The notes under the pieces were generated by a model that had not been told where the DNA came from, ran no database searches, and worked only from the letters and a program-made list of their open reading frames with translations. Positions 33,501 to 46,683 of a stretch of DNA of 64,000 nucleotides are shown here, piece after piece. The first letter of the stretch is position 1; every line of letters begins with the position of its first letter. A program made the translations under genes and the position numbers. This DNA comes from Membranipora membranacea (lineage: Eukaryota; Bryozoa; Gymnolaemata; Cheilostomatida; Membraniporidae), in assembly GCA_914767715.1 (NCBI GenBank), contig OU612067.1, positions 11,408,001-11,472,000 on the forward strand, read 5' to 3'.

Positions 33501-36500
33501 TCAATCATAATTCAGTGATCATTGGGTGCAATTGAATAGACTGAAGATAAGACAATCCCTGACACATTTTCCCATTATTTGACAGCATCCACTTCTGTCA
33601 CACAAAAGCTTGGATAAACCTTGACAGCTTGATTGGACCCTATTCAGAATTTGCTCACATATCCAGAAGGCCCAGTGTAAGGTCAAATATTATGGACTTT
33701 TAATCAAATTTTTGCATCATTCAATTATTGAATGTTAATGAGAAACTGACCTTTTTTGGCATTGAAATGTCGACCATCTGTAAGGTATATTTTGACATTA
33801 TTGAAGATGAAGGCCGGAACGGGTATTGAACCTGGCCCTGACCCACAGTATTGCCATCTTGTTCATTATCTTATTTTGCATCAGCTATGTTGGACCACTA
33901 CTAGTTGCATCAAATTCTGATGAAATGACAATCTCAGGTAATTAGTGGTATGTTTATGACCTCATTTCCTTCCTACGCAAGTCGGGAACTAGTGCTTACA
34001 ATAATTGCCTTAGATATATGCTGTAACTTTGATTCCCTTATTTCAGATGAGGTAGCCGTAGCTCTCTTGCCGTTGGCTGTTGAGTACCAGATTGAATGCC
34101 TGCAAAAACTATGCTGTGACCAGTTTTTACTAAACCGGATGTATAACGGGCCAGATCGTGGAGAACCAACCCATCTCCCAAGTCTTGAGATGCTGACTCT
34201 CGCTGACGCACATCATCTTAATGATCTGAAGGAGATGATGTTAATCAAGTGTGCTGCTAGGCTTAACCTTAAAGAAATAAATCGTCAAAAGCTGCTACCA
34301 GAGAACAAGGCATTGTCTGATGAAGCTTACAACAAGCTACTCAGGTGGGCAAACTGTATTACTGAGATTTTTTTCATCGTTTCAACCAAGGAGTTAGAGA
34401 CCAACTCCTTGTTTTAACCATACAGATCACTGTGCTGTAAGTTGCAACAACTTGAACGTCAACCGCATAAAAAAAACCCACAAAAAATATCAGCGCATAA
34501 AAGCCTATAAACTCTGATGATAGTCATATATTTCTTGTTATTATTTTCTCCTATAGATTGAGACTTGAGCACCATGAGAAGAGAAACCCAGATGAACAAT
34601 TCTCATGTAACTATAAATATGTACCACGGGATCGTTATCTATGTAAAGATGGCTGCTGTGGTGATCTACAGGTTATAGACTTTTGACATGGATATATTTT
34701 TAAAACTTATAAATTTATTTTACTCAGTTCCCATGCATCGATTTCACATCGGTGTAAGGAGTTATTGAAACATGGAAAAAGTGTTGAGATCATAATAGCT
34801 AGGTCTACTTCTAATAGAAAGTGATAGCAAGGACAAAGCACCAACTATATATTACCCTAGGGCCAAACTAGCCCAGGTAAAAAATTCAATGGTTATACAA
34901 ATGTTCTATCTGGTTCAATGTAAATACAGGCCCAGATTATTTTCCATCTCCAAGCTTTCAAAATTCATTCGCATCGGTTCATGCTCCTTCATTTGCTATG
35001 GGCTCCCAATTTGCATCGAAGACTGTGACACTGGAGGTCCAGGTACAATTCCCATCATTATGTAAGCGTTCCATTCAAATTGGGAGTGGGAGTGGACAAC
35101 TGCATTCAAATTGCCAAACCCTAAATTTAAGACACATTGCTACAGACAATCATTAAAATGAGATGCTGTAAGTTATAGTGACATACTTTTTCTCCAATCC
35201 TCGAGTTCGATGACAGGCACATGTCTCCTCAGACTCTCCAGATCAAAGAACCTACTCCACGGTATTCTCGATCTCTGTATATCTCGGTTCTTCCAGTGGT
35301 AGAGATTACCCCAGGAAGGCAGTACTAACACCCACTGCTGATCTCCTCCATCATTCATCAACTTCATCTGTGCGGAAAAAACACAACATGCAACTCATAT
35401 ATCTCTTTATTTATCAAATATTCGAGAAAATGATTTTAATTTAGGCTCATGTGTTGCCAGATCGCATTTGATTCGTCGTTCAGCGGTTCAATTTCCATTC
35501 TCTCATGCTCATCACATAGTTGGCTCGCTTCAAGTTGTCGCTTTCAAGGAAACAAATATTGCTTAGATTTTTAACCCATGCTATCAATGTTTCAAAAGTG
35601 TTAAATATTTACCAAACTGCAGCTTTTTTTGTTTTTAAATGAGAGTTTGTTTAATGGTGATTGTGTTTTGTGTAGAGATTGCTTTGCTATTTGATATATT
35701 ATCAGTGTTGGCGAAATATAATACTTTGATCCAATGCTATAGTCTGCTTGCAAGCTTTTAGTTTGGTTTAGATCTATCACCTTCCATCGGCATTACCAAA
35801 CTTTTGTACAGAACTCAATCAATACTGTAATCCATACTATGAACATAACATTGTCCTGGAGTGGGTAATAGAAGACTTACCATATTGGCCATTCTGATAT
35901 ACACATCCCGACGTAAGTTAAATCCTTCACCGGGGTTAACTTCATACATCAGGTATCTACAAATCAGAACCAAAACAACAATGATTTCTGCATAAAATCA
36001 TGATAAGATTATTGTACATGTCAATGTAAATACAGCAAGAATTTTGACCTCCTAGTCACAAGTTATTTGTAAAGACAGCAGCAGTGCTGAAAAGTTATGA
36101 GATACTCTCACTAATTATATCACCACAGGGATGGTCCCTGATCACCACAAGAAGGATATGTATTCATTATCAGGATTGTCATTCCTCTAGGTAAGAGAGG
36201 AAAACTACTGATTATGTTTCGTCTATACAATTTATCATGACAACACGTAAATCAAAGATTAAGGGTTTATAACTTTCATAGGAATGATCAAAGCTTAGAT
36301 ACCATCAATTAGTTGCATTTTGCCACATATTCTAGGGATTATCATTGTAAATGGTCTGGTGTGATTACCAAGAAGTATTTGCTTTTGTGAATATGTGGCA
36401 TCTCACATAAAATGCAGCTTATGTCAACTAGATGTTCAACAAACCTTTTTGATATATGAGTAGGATGTGCTATTCTCAAACTTTTAACTTCAGGATAAAA

Positions 36501-37335
36501 CTATATATTATTTAGTGAAAGCTTCAGAGATCAATGATAGGCAGTGGGTTGGAGTAAATCAGCAGTCACTGTTAAGCTTAAAACTCCCTGATTATGGTCA
36601 ACAAAATGAGCCCAATCTTCATTATTGGTAAAGTAGAGGTAGTAGTTGATTAGAAAAAGTAGAGTAAAGTAGATAGTGACAAACAAAACAAATTTTCAAG
36701 TTTCTCAAACTCATTTCAACCTTTGTCAGTGTTGAGGAAGTATGCTCAATTTCGATAATAAGTGCTTCAGGAGTCAATAAGAATCCCGTTGTAATAATTG
36801 AAATATCACCCACTAAAACATGTCATGACACAGGGTGATTAATGTAATAAAACTCATGAATTATTTAACACCATATTGTTGATTTAATGTCTATTGTAAA
36901 GGACCTCGATAATTACAGTATGCCAATAACGTCAAGGCTGAGAAAGCTGACACTGAGTTACCGAGCGAGCGTACTGATGACGTGATGCATTATTACATGT
37001 ATAGCTCTGATCGATTGAGAGTGAACTAATTCACTTAGCAAGAGTACCTTCACAAGGAATTCGGTGTGACAACCCCAGTTCAATTTTACTAATCAGGGGC
37101 GGGTACATGTTAGGTACTGCTACTAAATTGACTCTAACGATCAGAGATACACCGTTAATAGTGTAATCTCGATGTCAATGTACCAAGTTAGGCCTACTTA
37201 CCGCACAGGTTTGGCAGCCTCGACTTTAGGCAGTTCATCTGGTGACTCGCCGGCATCAAACTCATTCTGAGCCTGAGTCATCAACATCATAACACATAAA
37301 AGGCATACCCCTAATGTCCTCATGACAAGGTCCAT
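27563..37335 (-). CDS. POFUT2: GDP-fucose protein O-fucosyltransferase 2 (9 exons, 441 aa)
   Basis: Coding exons, all minus strand: 37335-37202, 35956-35881, 35367-35187, 31581-31460, 30358-30149, 29614-29489, 28827-28647, 28154-28025 and 27728-27563. Phases agree and sum to 1326 nt. The start encodes a signal peptide ([19 protein letters not shown]). Family landmarks run in order: [19 protein letters not shown] (GDP-fucose site with the [17 protein letters not shown] loop), [56 protein letters not shown], and [17 protein letters not shown], ending near [14 protein letters not shown]2 adds O-linked fucose to thrombospondin type 1 repeats in the ER. Length is close to animal orthologues (about 430 aa). 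Intron 3 (31582-35186) contains BTB copy 2 whole on the other strand. The ORF at 28574-28786 (+) is antisense shadow. Confidence 0.95.
30591..30646. repeat. 8-bp tandem repeat, seven copies
   Basis: Seven perfect copies of TCACCGAG in POFUT2 intron 4, followed by GCTG. Confidence 0.95.
32034..34686 (+). CDS. BTB/POZ domain protein, copy 2 (5 exons, 278 aa), nested in POFUT2
   Basis: Exons 32034-32142, 32607-32752, 33295-33448, 34047-34344 and 34557-34686 join in phase to 837 nt. Every intron position and phase matches copy 1, and exons 3 and 4 have identical lengths (154 and 298 nt). Exon 3 has 44 of 51 residues identical to copy 1. The first exon is longer than in copy 1 because of a tandem 30-nt repeat giving [10 protein letters not shown] twice, an FG-repeat-like, nucleoporin-style N-terminus. 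The BTB region follows ([60 protein letters not shown]), then [20 protein letters not shown] and a Cys-rich end ([15 protein letters not shown]). It lies entirely inside POFUT2 intron 3, antisense. All frames are intact, so it is probably functional. Probable adaptor protein; partner unknown. Confidence 0.85.
33162..33265. repeat. 13-bp minisatellite, eight copies
   Basis: Units of CACTGGTCGCTGG with variants (CACTGGTCGCGGC, CACTAGTTGCAGG) run up to about 30 bp before the acceptor of exon 3 of BTB copy 2. The equivalent intron of copy 1 lacks it. Confidence 0.9.
33812..33905 (-). repeat. tRNA-like SINE head, minus strand
   Basis: The reverse complement contains GGCCAGGTTCAATACCCG, a B-box context. 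The rest of the cloverleaf is not evident. It lies in intron 3 of BTB copy 2. Confidence 0.35.
36985..37167 (-). mobile_element. MITE, copy A (POFUT2 intron 1)
   Basis: The core 36999-37152 is 154 bp. It ends CGATCAGAGATACAC, and its start GTATAGCTCTGATCG is the near inverse. Similarity to the copy in eIF4E intron 2 extends about 14 bp further on each side. The two copies are inverted relative to each other. Confidence 0.75.
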
Positions 37336-40300
37336 TTCATGTGACTAGAGCTGTTGCACACACAGCTGAAAATAAAATAGAAATGCAATTTTACATATCC
37401 ATAGCTAATCAATTTTTGTTTGCAGTCCATATCTGTTCATGATTGTCTTGACTAATGATAAGGCTCTCTACCAGTATTAAAATAATAAAGTGTGATTAAT
37501 CAAAATTGATCCTAAGATCCTGGAGCAAAGTTAAGTTAAAAGGTTTCATTCCTAGGCTGGTTTTTCTTGGTGAGCAATATTGGTCGGACCTAGGTATTGA
37601 TCATACAACCTACAGCGGTCGATTTGGTCATTAGGTTGAAATCTTCATATTTGGCCAATGACAAAATTTGCAAGCAATCTAATGTCAAATTATGTGTGCC
37701 TCTCGGTGTATACGCGTCTATTACAACCAAGAACAAATTATTACCAGGGACAACAGCAATTAGTGCACTCTACACATAAGACCTTGGGCTTTCAAGTGTA
37801 TGTTTTTACGTCAAGCCAAAAATCAGGTATCAACGCCCAGTGACAATATGACTGAAACTGACTTTATGATTGAAACTGCAACCAAATTTGTCAGGAAATA
37901 AGTAAGGATACATGTCCTATTAGGCCTTCTGCAGTTTGTGCGAGTCCAGTGGTAGAAGCCTGAATGTCTCAGATGCCTCTGCCACTTGGAATATCACAAC
38001 TCAACTGGCTTGCAGGGAAGGCTTGGGCATTTGTCCCTGACAAATTGGTCATAGTTGAAGATGGATAGCCTCTCTATTTGTTGTTCTTTCCCCCCCCCCA
38101 AACAACAAACAAGTTTTTCAAGACAGGCTATAGGTTGGAGATGTCCGCAACTCTCTTATTTCCTAGGTCTATGAGTATGAGAACTATAACACTCATACTT
38201 GTGACTACATTCTTTAAGCTGGTACTTAATAAAAATGTTGCATTCATTATTTTATCATGATGAGACTCTAGGACAGACTCACTTGCTCACACACTAAGTC
38301 AGTCACAGTCACTAACTAATGTCACTATCACAGTCACTAACTAATGACTAACTAAGTCAAGGAAGTGAGAGAATGTACAGATTAAAGTATCAGCACACTG
38401 CACTTCCTCTTAGCAGGGAGAAGGGCATAACACAAGGATAATCAGAACCAGTGCACTCTCTCTACCAAACCAAGCAAGAGGAGTCATGATCATGGATGAT
38501 GAGTGAGTGCAGGTCCCAAACTAGCTTGTCTTAACAAGCTAGTTCCAAGCCTGCCACCCACTGTGGTGAGTTTGTGTCCATTACAAAATAAGGTAAAGTT
38601 GTAAAAGACCCTTTACCAGTGGTTCCTACATTTTGTAGCAGCGGGTGGATTGTGTATACCCACAAATGAGTGTAGCAATATTGGAGAACTGAGGCTAGCA
38701 TACATGCTCCCCAGCCATCGATCACACACACCCAACACATATTCAGACAAGCAAACTTTGCCTGCCATTGTACTCCTTTGTTCACCAAACAAAAGGCCTT
38801 TTGTTTTACAACTCTCATAGGTGTCTTGGGACATGTCTCCCAGACAAAGGCCCCCAGGGCCTATCCAACATACTACAGTACAACATAACTGTACTTTATT
38901 TTGTTACTTGTAATGTCTGCTGGTTTTGATACTCCTTCTGTTTAGGCCCTCTGGTTTCTCACACCATGCCAATGGTCTGTAAAGTTAACCGTTCAGTTGG
39001 TTGCCTAGTGTTCTAAACCTTCAAACCCTCACCAAAGAGCATGCACCTGAGCCTGGAAAGTACACCTCAGCACTTACTCTGCCAGCAACTCACAGGAAAT
39101 TTTTCAATGAAATGTTATTTTTTCATTGGTCAGTCTAAAGTGAAACTATGCACCCCAAGGTCAATAGGTCAAAACACCGGTGTCACGTGACTTCATTCAG
39201 AAGCAAAAAGTTGTCAAGGGCAGTTGTGAGTATTTACTGAATCTTATTTTCATGCCATATAAATCTCATTATTATCTATGTGTGGCCTGTTTCCAAAACA
39301 TAAAATTAACTGTAATGTCTTGATAGTATCTCTTTCTGTACAGCAGAGAATATATTATACCACTCGGATTTTTCATTCACTTTTTATGGCATCAAACATG
39401 TAGGGGCAACAAAAGATGATGTCAGCCAAACTCCACTAGATTGACATTCCAGCTTTCCTCTCCATTAATTACCTCAACTTCTTATTTCAAATTTTGTCTT
39501 GTCAATATCAACAAGACAGGCTCATACTCAGTTATCTGCTTTGTCACCCAGTCAGCCTGGCTCCCATGTGTTACATGATGTGACTGTCACTGTGTGTGTG
39601 ATTGAGGACTGTAAGTAAGTTAGTAGGCCTGTAACTTTAGCACTACCAATCAATCCATGCCGTACTTCACTAGCTAGTAAATACATACCAAGAGATCCGA
39701 GTAGGTCTTCTTTAAACAAAGTCCTTAATTACTGTATGGCATTGTCAAACCCCTGACTCAGATTGTAGATTGTTTAGCCTGGCCAAGTATGGACTATACC
39801 TCTATTTCTTTGTTTGTTGTTTACTTGTTAGTTATCAGCTAACCTGATTAACTGCCCAATGAATTAGAGAAAACTCTAATCCGTAATGACCTTACTAGGC
39901 CAAGAGATGTGGTGGCTAGCTTATCTCAGTAACTATTAGCCTAACAGTTACTTCCACTAAACCTATGTTTAAAATGAAAATAGAATATTACATAGGCCTA
40001 TATATATATATATGGGTAGTGGTTTGGGACTGTTTTCCTAGGCTCGACTTCCTTTTACTAGACACAAATCACTGTCTATGCCACCCGGTAGTTAGAGTAG
40101 TTCGGCTACTCTGGTTCTCTTGACCATCAACTTCAGGTACCTAGGTGAAGGCCTACCCCTTGGCAAAGCACAAGCCTATGGTAATTGTGAAATTTTTGGT
40201 CGCCATTTGTGAGAGGTTTGTAATCTTAAGGACAGCTATTGACCTTAAAATTAGTGGTTATCCTCAAAACTTAAACTACTTGCACTGTGTTTCCTTTCCT

Positions 40301-40439
40301 GTAAAAATTCAAATTTCTGCTCTAAAGATTATGTTATGACAATTTTGTTATTAAGAATGTGTAGGTCTATGCTTTTTGGTGGTAGATACTGAATATCACC
40401 TCCTTGAATTCCGTTCTATCACTGCTTTGTTTGTTTTAG
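37336..40439. other. Intergenic region between divergent POFUT2 and eIF4E
   Basis: No supported exon. Noted: a run of nine C at about 38092-38100, and a short CAGTCACTAACTAATG tandem at about 38300-38360. eIF4E has a splice acceptor immediately before its ATG, so at least one untranslated eIF4E exon should lie in here, but I cannot place it. The open frames at 38531-38834 have no recognised homology. Confidence 0.4.
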
Positions 40440-43400
40440 ATGTCAGATATTGAAACAGCCTCAAGCGGAGACAAGCCTGAAAGTCAAGAGAAGCCCTCAG
40501 AGACTACAGGAGCTGACGCCGAGTCTGACGCTGCCTCCAATATCTCAGTCAAACATCCCCTACAGAACTGCTGGGCCCTGTGGTACTTCAAAAATGACAG
40601 ATCTAGAGACTGGAATGAGAATCTGAAACTTGTCGCCAAATTTCAGTTTGTGGAGGATTTCTGGGCGTAAGTTATGTGTGCAAAAGGAAGACACCTTGTA
40701 GGACATGTGATATGGCATTGTGAGTTGCGTCTTCTGCTCAAGGCGATGATTGAGAGTGTTAAAGCTGTTTGATTTGGGATTGAGGAACTGGCGGGAGATT
40801 GGGCCACACTCCACTAGACCTGAGACCCACTGCGATGACAATCCCGAACCAAAACAGCTTGCCCGCTTGAGCCATGACTGAATCACATCAGTTTTAGGGT
40901 CATTCCAGTTTGTAGCCTAGTGTTTGTATAATCATCTGTCTCCCTCATTGCATAGAATGCGGCATAACAGCCATATTAAAACACTCAGAAAAAGAATCGG
41001 GATTATATGATAAGCCCATGTTCATTCGAGGAGGTGGCGACACTGCTCTTTTCTACGGCAGAGTGAAGTAAACTAAGTTAGTTTGTTGTCTTCTATTACA
41101 GATTGTACAATCACATACAACCAGCTTGTAAGCTACTGAATGGCTGTGACTACTCCATATTCAAGGTGAGCACACATTGACATCAAGGCTGCACTATTAT
41201 CATGTGTATCTCTGATCGTTAGAGTCAATTTAGTCTGGGATCCTAACATGTACCCGTCCCTAATTAGTAAAATTTATGTTGGGTCATCACACCAATTTCC
41301 CTCTGATGGTACTCTTACTAAGTGAATTAATTCACAGTCTATCGATCAGAGATACACCTGTTATAGTATAACACGCCATCAGTGTGAGGTGAGCATAGGC
41401 GAGGAACTAAATTCAACTTCAGACATTTGAAACGAGATGCACTTTTAAGCAAAATGTGTTCTCATGTTGCTCTGTTTTGTAGCTGAAATTAGAACAAAGC
41501 ATTGAAGTGGCAAAATAATTTAACTTTTCTTCAAATGTCCAAAGATATCATTTTTTTGCTAGCTCAGCTGGTTTTGTACCATTATAAGTAGTCTAGTCTA
41601 GTAGTCTTTATAACTCCTTTGGGTAATCAACATTCCAATCTGATAAGGCAGCCCATATTTCACTCATTGATGGATTATAAATGACTTTTCGTGATGTAAA
41701 AGGGGGTTCCCCTCAGTGTGCAATGAATTGTATTGATTTCCTTATCGTTGATAACACAAAAGGTATCAATCAACTAAGGTTAGCTCTAACACTATCAGTT
41801 TCTGTTGTAGTCTGGCATTGTAAATGTTTGGGTCACTGTCTTGCGTAGCAACTGTTAGGTACAATCAAGGAGTAACAGGGGCTGTTGCTCCTTGGTGCAT
41901 TATAAGCGTTGCATGGTGTATCAGCCAAAATGACTTAGTTATGCAAAATAATAGCAATTAGTATTATAACAGAGTAACAATAAGGATATATTCTTACTCC
42001 ATGATTATAAGCTGTATTTTGTGTATTGAGTTATCATCAAAAATATATCATCAACAATTGAGATTGTAGCCCTGTTAGGCTGCTGTGAGTGACCGAGGAG
42101 GCCATACCTGGTGTTACAGTTTATGCCCTCAATATGAATGATTTCACCATGGTATGCTACATTAGATAAAGCTGGATCTTTGAATCATTGATTACAACGA
42201 GAGCCACATTGAGAAGTCGGGTTTGATTTAGATTCTAGAAGAGTATATGTTAGGGGGTTGCATTATGTCAGCTAGGACTACATTTTGCTGCTAGCTGAGT
42301 CTATAAAGTGAAGAGGGTCCATAAATTTTAGCTAGTCTTAAAGTTAGCTGTTTTAAGCATGCAAGCCAACTACTCCTCCTGTAAAAACTTTGAGGCCCTA
42401 GGGAATATAATCTAATATTTATCTGTGTAATATATGAAAGTGATGTGACTGATTGGCGAACTTTTCCTCCTGCAAATACTTTAATACCCTAGCTAGGGTA
42501 TATTTATAGTGTAATATATATATTATATACATATCCATATGTATCTGTGTTATATATTTTTGTGATGTGATTGTTTCAGGATGGTATACAGCCAGCCTGG
42601 GAGGATCCTCGCAATAAGAAGGGAGGAAGATGGCTCATAACTCTTAATAAAAATAACAGAAATACCGAACTAGATCACTTCTGGTTAGAGACAGTGAGTA
42701 TTCTGCTGCTTATTATGTGGCTGTGTAAACTGCTGCCAACTAGCACATATAGCATATATAGTAGATCAACCATGATCCACTTTGCCTGCATTTAAGGTTT
42801 GAGTCGTTGACTCACAAGTAGGATGGGAATGAACGAACTACTGGCAAATTGGATCAAACTACATAAACAGTACCATGTTGTCATAACCAACTGTCATGAT
42901 CTGAAAGATTTCAAATGATTTGGGTACATTATTAGCTCATTAAGGGTTACTAATGAAGCAATTTGCTCACTGTTGCTAAAAATGGACAGATACTCAAAGG
43001 TTCAAATGTTTTTGGTTTCTTCTTACCAGGGCCAGAGAGGGCTGTAAGATTGTAGCATCGGTCTAGATAGTAGATTTTCGCATTTGTACCAAATTTTGCA
43101 ACTTTTTTTCATTGTTCGCCATTCCTAAGTCTTTTATACACGAAGAGATATAACATCTCTGAACCCATCGCCTGCAAAATCTCAAGATTTTAACTTCATA
43201 CTGAGTAGTTTTAACTTACAGGCTTTTCCGATCAGAGATAAAATGGGATATGATAAATTCTCAACATCTGTTCCCATTCATCAAAGTCTTATGGTCTTCT
43301 TTTATACTATTTACAGCTGTTGTGTTTAATTGGCGAGGCTTTTGGAGAGTATTCTGATCAGATATGCGGTGCTACTATAAACCTGAGAGGTAAAGCAGAT

Positions 43401-44124
43401 AAACTAGCTATATGGACAGGTGATGCCTCTCAAAAAGATGCCATTATCTGCATAGGGTGAGTCATCAAAGCATGCAATTATTTATTCAGTTATTTATTTA
43501 CGGAGGTTGACATTCAACTTTTTCGGGGCTGGAAGGTCAAAGGTCACATTTATTATGTCTCAATTTCAAAATAGAAAGTTTCTATCTTGATCATCAGAGT
43601 TGAGGATTTACCTTTTACCTATATAGGATTTACTCTCAATGGATATTTACCAGATAGGTTTGATCGGATTTGCCTGCACTCCGGTTGTTCCCCTTCTACT
43701 GGTTGGCCCATGGAATGGCCGCACGGTTTTACAGCATGAGTATGTATTGCTTTGTTATTTAGAACAAATCAAGCAAGACCAAAGTTTGTCATAATGGAAA
43801 AAATGCTGACCTGTGACCTTAAGGCAAAGATTATCAAATGGGCAAACTTGTTGCTCGAAAGGCTGCTGCCCTTCAATCAAATGCCTGGAAGCCCTAAATT
43901 TCTGTGCAAAGTCTAAATTTGAATGTGATTGGGTGTCAGTCATCTGCTGACCAAGTAAGACTCGGTATCAATCTGCTGGTAAGGTTTTTGTCATTGTGTC
44001 TCTTTGCAGGAAAACTTTGAAAGAACGTTTGGGAGTTCCTCCTCGTGTTACTATAGGCTATGAAGTCCATGATGACACCATCAGTAGAAAAGGCAGTATC
44101 GCTAAAAACACATACAGCTTATAA
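40440..44124 (+). CDS. EIF4E: Eukaryotic translation initiation factor 4E (5 coding exons, 219 aa)
   Basis: Exons 40440-40666, 41102-41165, 42580-42693, 43317-43456 and 44010-44124 join to 660 nt. eIF4E binds the mRNA 5' cap and recruits eIF4G in the cytoplasm. The acidic N-terminal tail (about 40 residues) is followed by KHPLQNCWALWYF. Cap-stacking Trp residues are in SRDWNENLKL and PAWEDP. The eIF4G-binding surface Trp is in VEDFWALYNHIQ. The cap phosphate-contacting basic residues are in LRGKADKLAIWTG. The C-terminal Ser of the Mnk site appears conserved (RKGSIAKN), although the residue before it is Lys. The ATG comes directly after an acceptor (TTTTAG/ATG), implying an upstream 5'-UTR exon. 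Intron 2 holds a MITE. Length matches animal class I eIF4E. Confidence 0.96.
41190..41371 (+). mobile_element. MITE, copy B (eIF4E intron 2)
   Basis: The core 41204-41357 is 154 bp with terminal inverted repeats GTGTATCTCTGATCG and CGATCAGAGATACAC. It matches copy A in inverted orientation, including internal GTGAATTAATTCAC-like sequence and the TAACATGTACCCG stretch. It has no coding capacity. Confidence 0.8.
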
Positions 44125-46683
44125 CCTCCTCTAAAATATAAAACTGACTGTATAACCTAGGTAAAACGCTCCTACTCTCAGCTCTGAGCATAAAATGTCT
44201 CATTCGTGTCTATATAATTACTTTAATTCTGTTCAAATATGCTACACGGGCTCAGTTTTTTTACCGATCAATGTGTATTGCTGAACGTTCATTTAGTGAC
44301 TGAAGATATATAGATATCCACAATCCCAAACATGACTTATTTAACACGTTATTTGTCCCAGTTTGCCAATATAGCTGTTTCCTTATGTTAACCTCGTGTC
44401 CCTCTGTAGAAGCACAGTAACGCCGTCTTGTCATGTCTCGTATTAGACAGACTACATTTTATTTGGTCAATGCAACCTTTATGAGAGTGTTTCGTTTTGA
44501 CTCTTTTTTTTTTTCTTCTCTTTTGAACTTCGGTGCATTTTGTTGAGATGACATTGTATATACATTCAACATGCTTACAAAAACTTCTTCATTTAAAATG
44601 TGTTTCTAAAAAATGTGAACCATGTCACAGGTTTGTTTAAAAGTCTCTCTTGGCAAGGTTTTGACATATCATTTCACTTCTGTTATCAAAACTACCTGCC
44701 ATTATGTGTTGTGTCACTTGTTCTTTTAATCCAACTGTCAAAATGGCAATCTGACTGTTCATTGCTGCGATGCACAAAACTTGTTTGACTTCTTGTTCCC
44801 GTTGATTGATTTCTGAGCGGATGCGATTGGGAAAAATTAGCCAAAAACTGAAGAATGCAAGTATTCTGAGCAAAATGATTTAAATGAAGACTTGAATTAA
44901 AATGCCAAAGATGTTCCAATTGAGATATAATTTGAGAAATTCTATCATTTCAGAAATTTTTCTATTCAACCCAGTTCCTACTACTATTGCACTAGCTAGC
45001 ATATCGTGGACTCTAAAAATAGCCTTGTCGATAAGTAGTACATTTGAATGGTTGAGGCTTGCATTAAATCGCCACAGTTGCCCGCTCCTAGAGAAAGAGC
45101 AAATAACTGCGAAATAACAGGGCAATAAATTAAAGATGGTTATTATTGGCTGTTTTTTCCCGGGGTGAACCAATCACAGGCAATAATTTGTAATTTATAG
45201 AGGATAACTCCTAAATATTTATGGATTTTCAAGTTAGCTGATCTTTCTATTTAAAAAACAGTTTGTTTGCAGAGATTGGATTGAGAGGTTGTGTGTAATC
45301 TCGGTTCACTTGATATTTCACTTTAGCAGTGTGACTTGAACCTGCGAGAACTAGTAGTTATCTATGTCCAGTATCAGCCCCTGGATTATGGGAGCCTTAG
45401 GGTTGCAAGCAAGTATAACATGTTACATGCAACAATGAATTAAATTTAGTTCATTACATACATGCAAGATTACCCTGCTTTTTGTGAGCATCAGGCTGTG
45501 ATGGTCACCAAAAGAACATATAATAACAGTTACACTATCAATCTCCTTAATAATAATAATGTGCATAGTGATAGTCTTCTTGTTTTTGGTGAACAAGTGG
45601 ATTTGGTAGTGTCATATGCATTGATTTGTATGCCTTCCCAGCTTTGAATGCCATACTCACCTTGGAGTGGATCATGTGCATAGATTATGGGTAGTATGTT
45701 TGCAGGCATGCCCCAGCAAACAACTAACAGTGGATAGAAAAATACTACTTCTTCCGCACTTGGACTCCAAAGGAAAGCGGGCCATTCTCAACCTTTGATT
45801 TAAGAGAAGGTTACCCTTTTGTTCTGGACATAGCCTACAATCCCAGCCGCGCCTAGTGGGGTGGCCCACAACTGAGAGCCGACATCCAGATACCATTGTT
45901 AACAGCTTGATAAGCAGACATCAAGGCATTAAGACGATATTCGATGATTGCTCTAAACAGAACTCAGCCTCGAGCGATCCCCGTGGTTCATTTGTCTTGC
46001 ATTAATATCAGGAGCCTCATCTCATATTAATGTTTTGATTACAACTATCAATTCGATTTGAAAAATTTGTTTCGATGGCTCACTTGGGATTGTTTGGTTG
46101 ACCAGTTCATACCCGTTGAGTGTTATTAAACATTAATATTGCAATCTTGAAGTAGCTACCATTCAAATGAACTCTGTTACTGCCCATTTCTTTTGGAGGC
46201 TTAAGGGCGCCCAGTTTTTAATAACTCCAGGGCTTCTATCAGGGTAACCACTGAGTTGGCTATGTTTGGCTGGTGGGAGGGTTTTCCCACCCAAGAGCCA
46301 ATCAGATCAGAGCCAACACATTGGCTTCTATAAGGCCATTTTCCAAGAGAATGGAAGGAATTTTCATGGCCAAAGCATCTAAGAGTTTGACATTGATTTA
46401 TCGTGGCGCCAACTTTATCTTCATGACTCACCCCTGGTGTAGGGCAACAACAACAGGCATTTCTATGTACCTCCAAATGGAAGTGTTTTTTTCTGAATGG
46501 TACGTACATAGATTTATTTGGTTGCCTTGTTATGTAAACATGTTAGTTTTGTTCATTGCGGCAACTTCATGTTTGAACACGGCTGATTTCTCAAGCCACA
46601 TGGGTAAATAAATGTCTTGAGCGCATAATGCTTTTGCTCAAACTTTGCTGCAATATTTTTTGCAGGATTAGCTGGGTCATAGG
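44125..46683. other. Intergenic region between eIF4E and ABCB6
   Basis: Holds the eIF4E 3' UTR and ABCB6 upstream sequence. An acceptor at 46664 (TTTTTTGCAG), 19 nt before the ABCB6 ATG, implies a 5'-UTR exon upstream that I could not place. No coding exon was recognised. Scattered open frames lack splice context and homology. Confidence 0.4.

Noticed and set aside
34930-35110. Possible extra exon reading [20 protein letters not shown]
   Set aside because: No start, no partner exon and no homologue; sits between BTB copy 2 and POFUT2 exon 3 without support.
46273-46611. 112-aa plus-strand ORF upstream of ABCB6
   Set aside because: No splice link to ABCB6 in phase, no recognised domain; probably chance.
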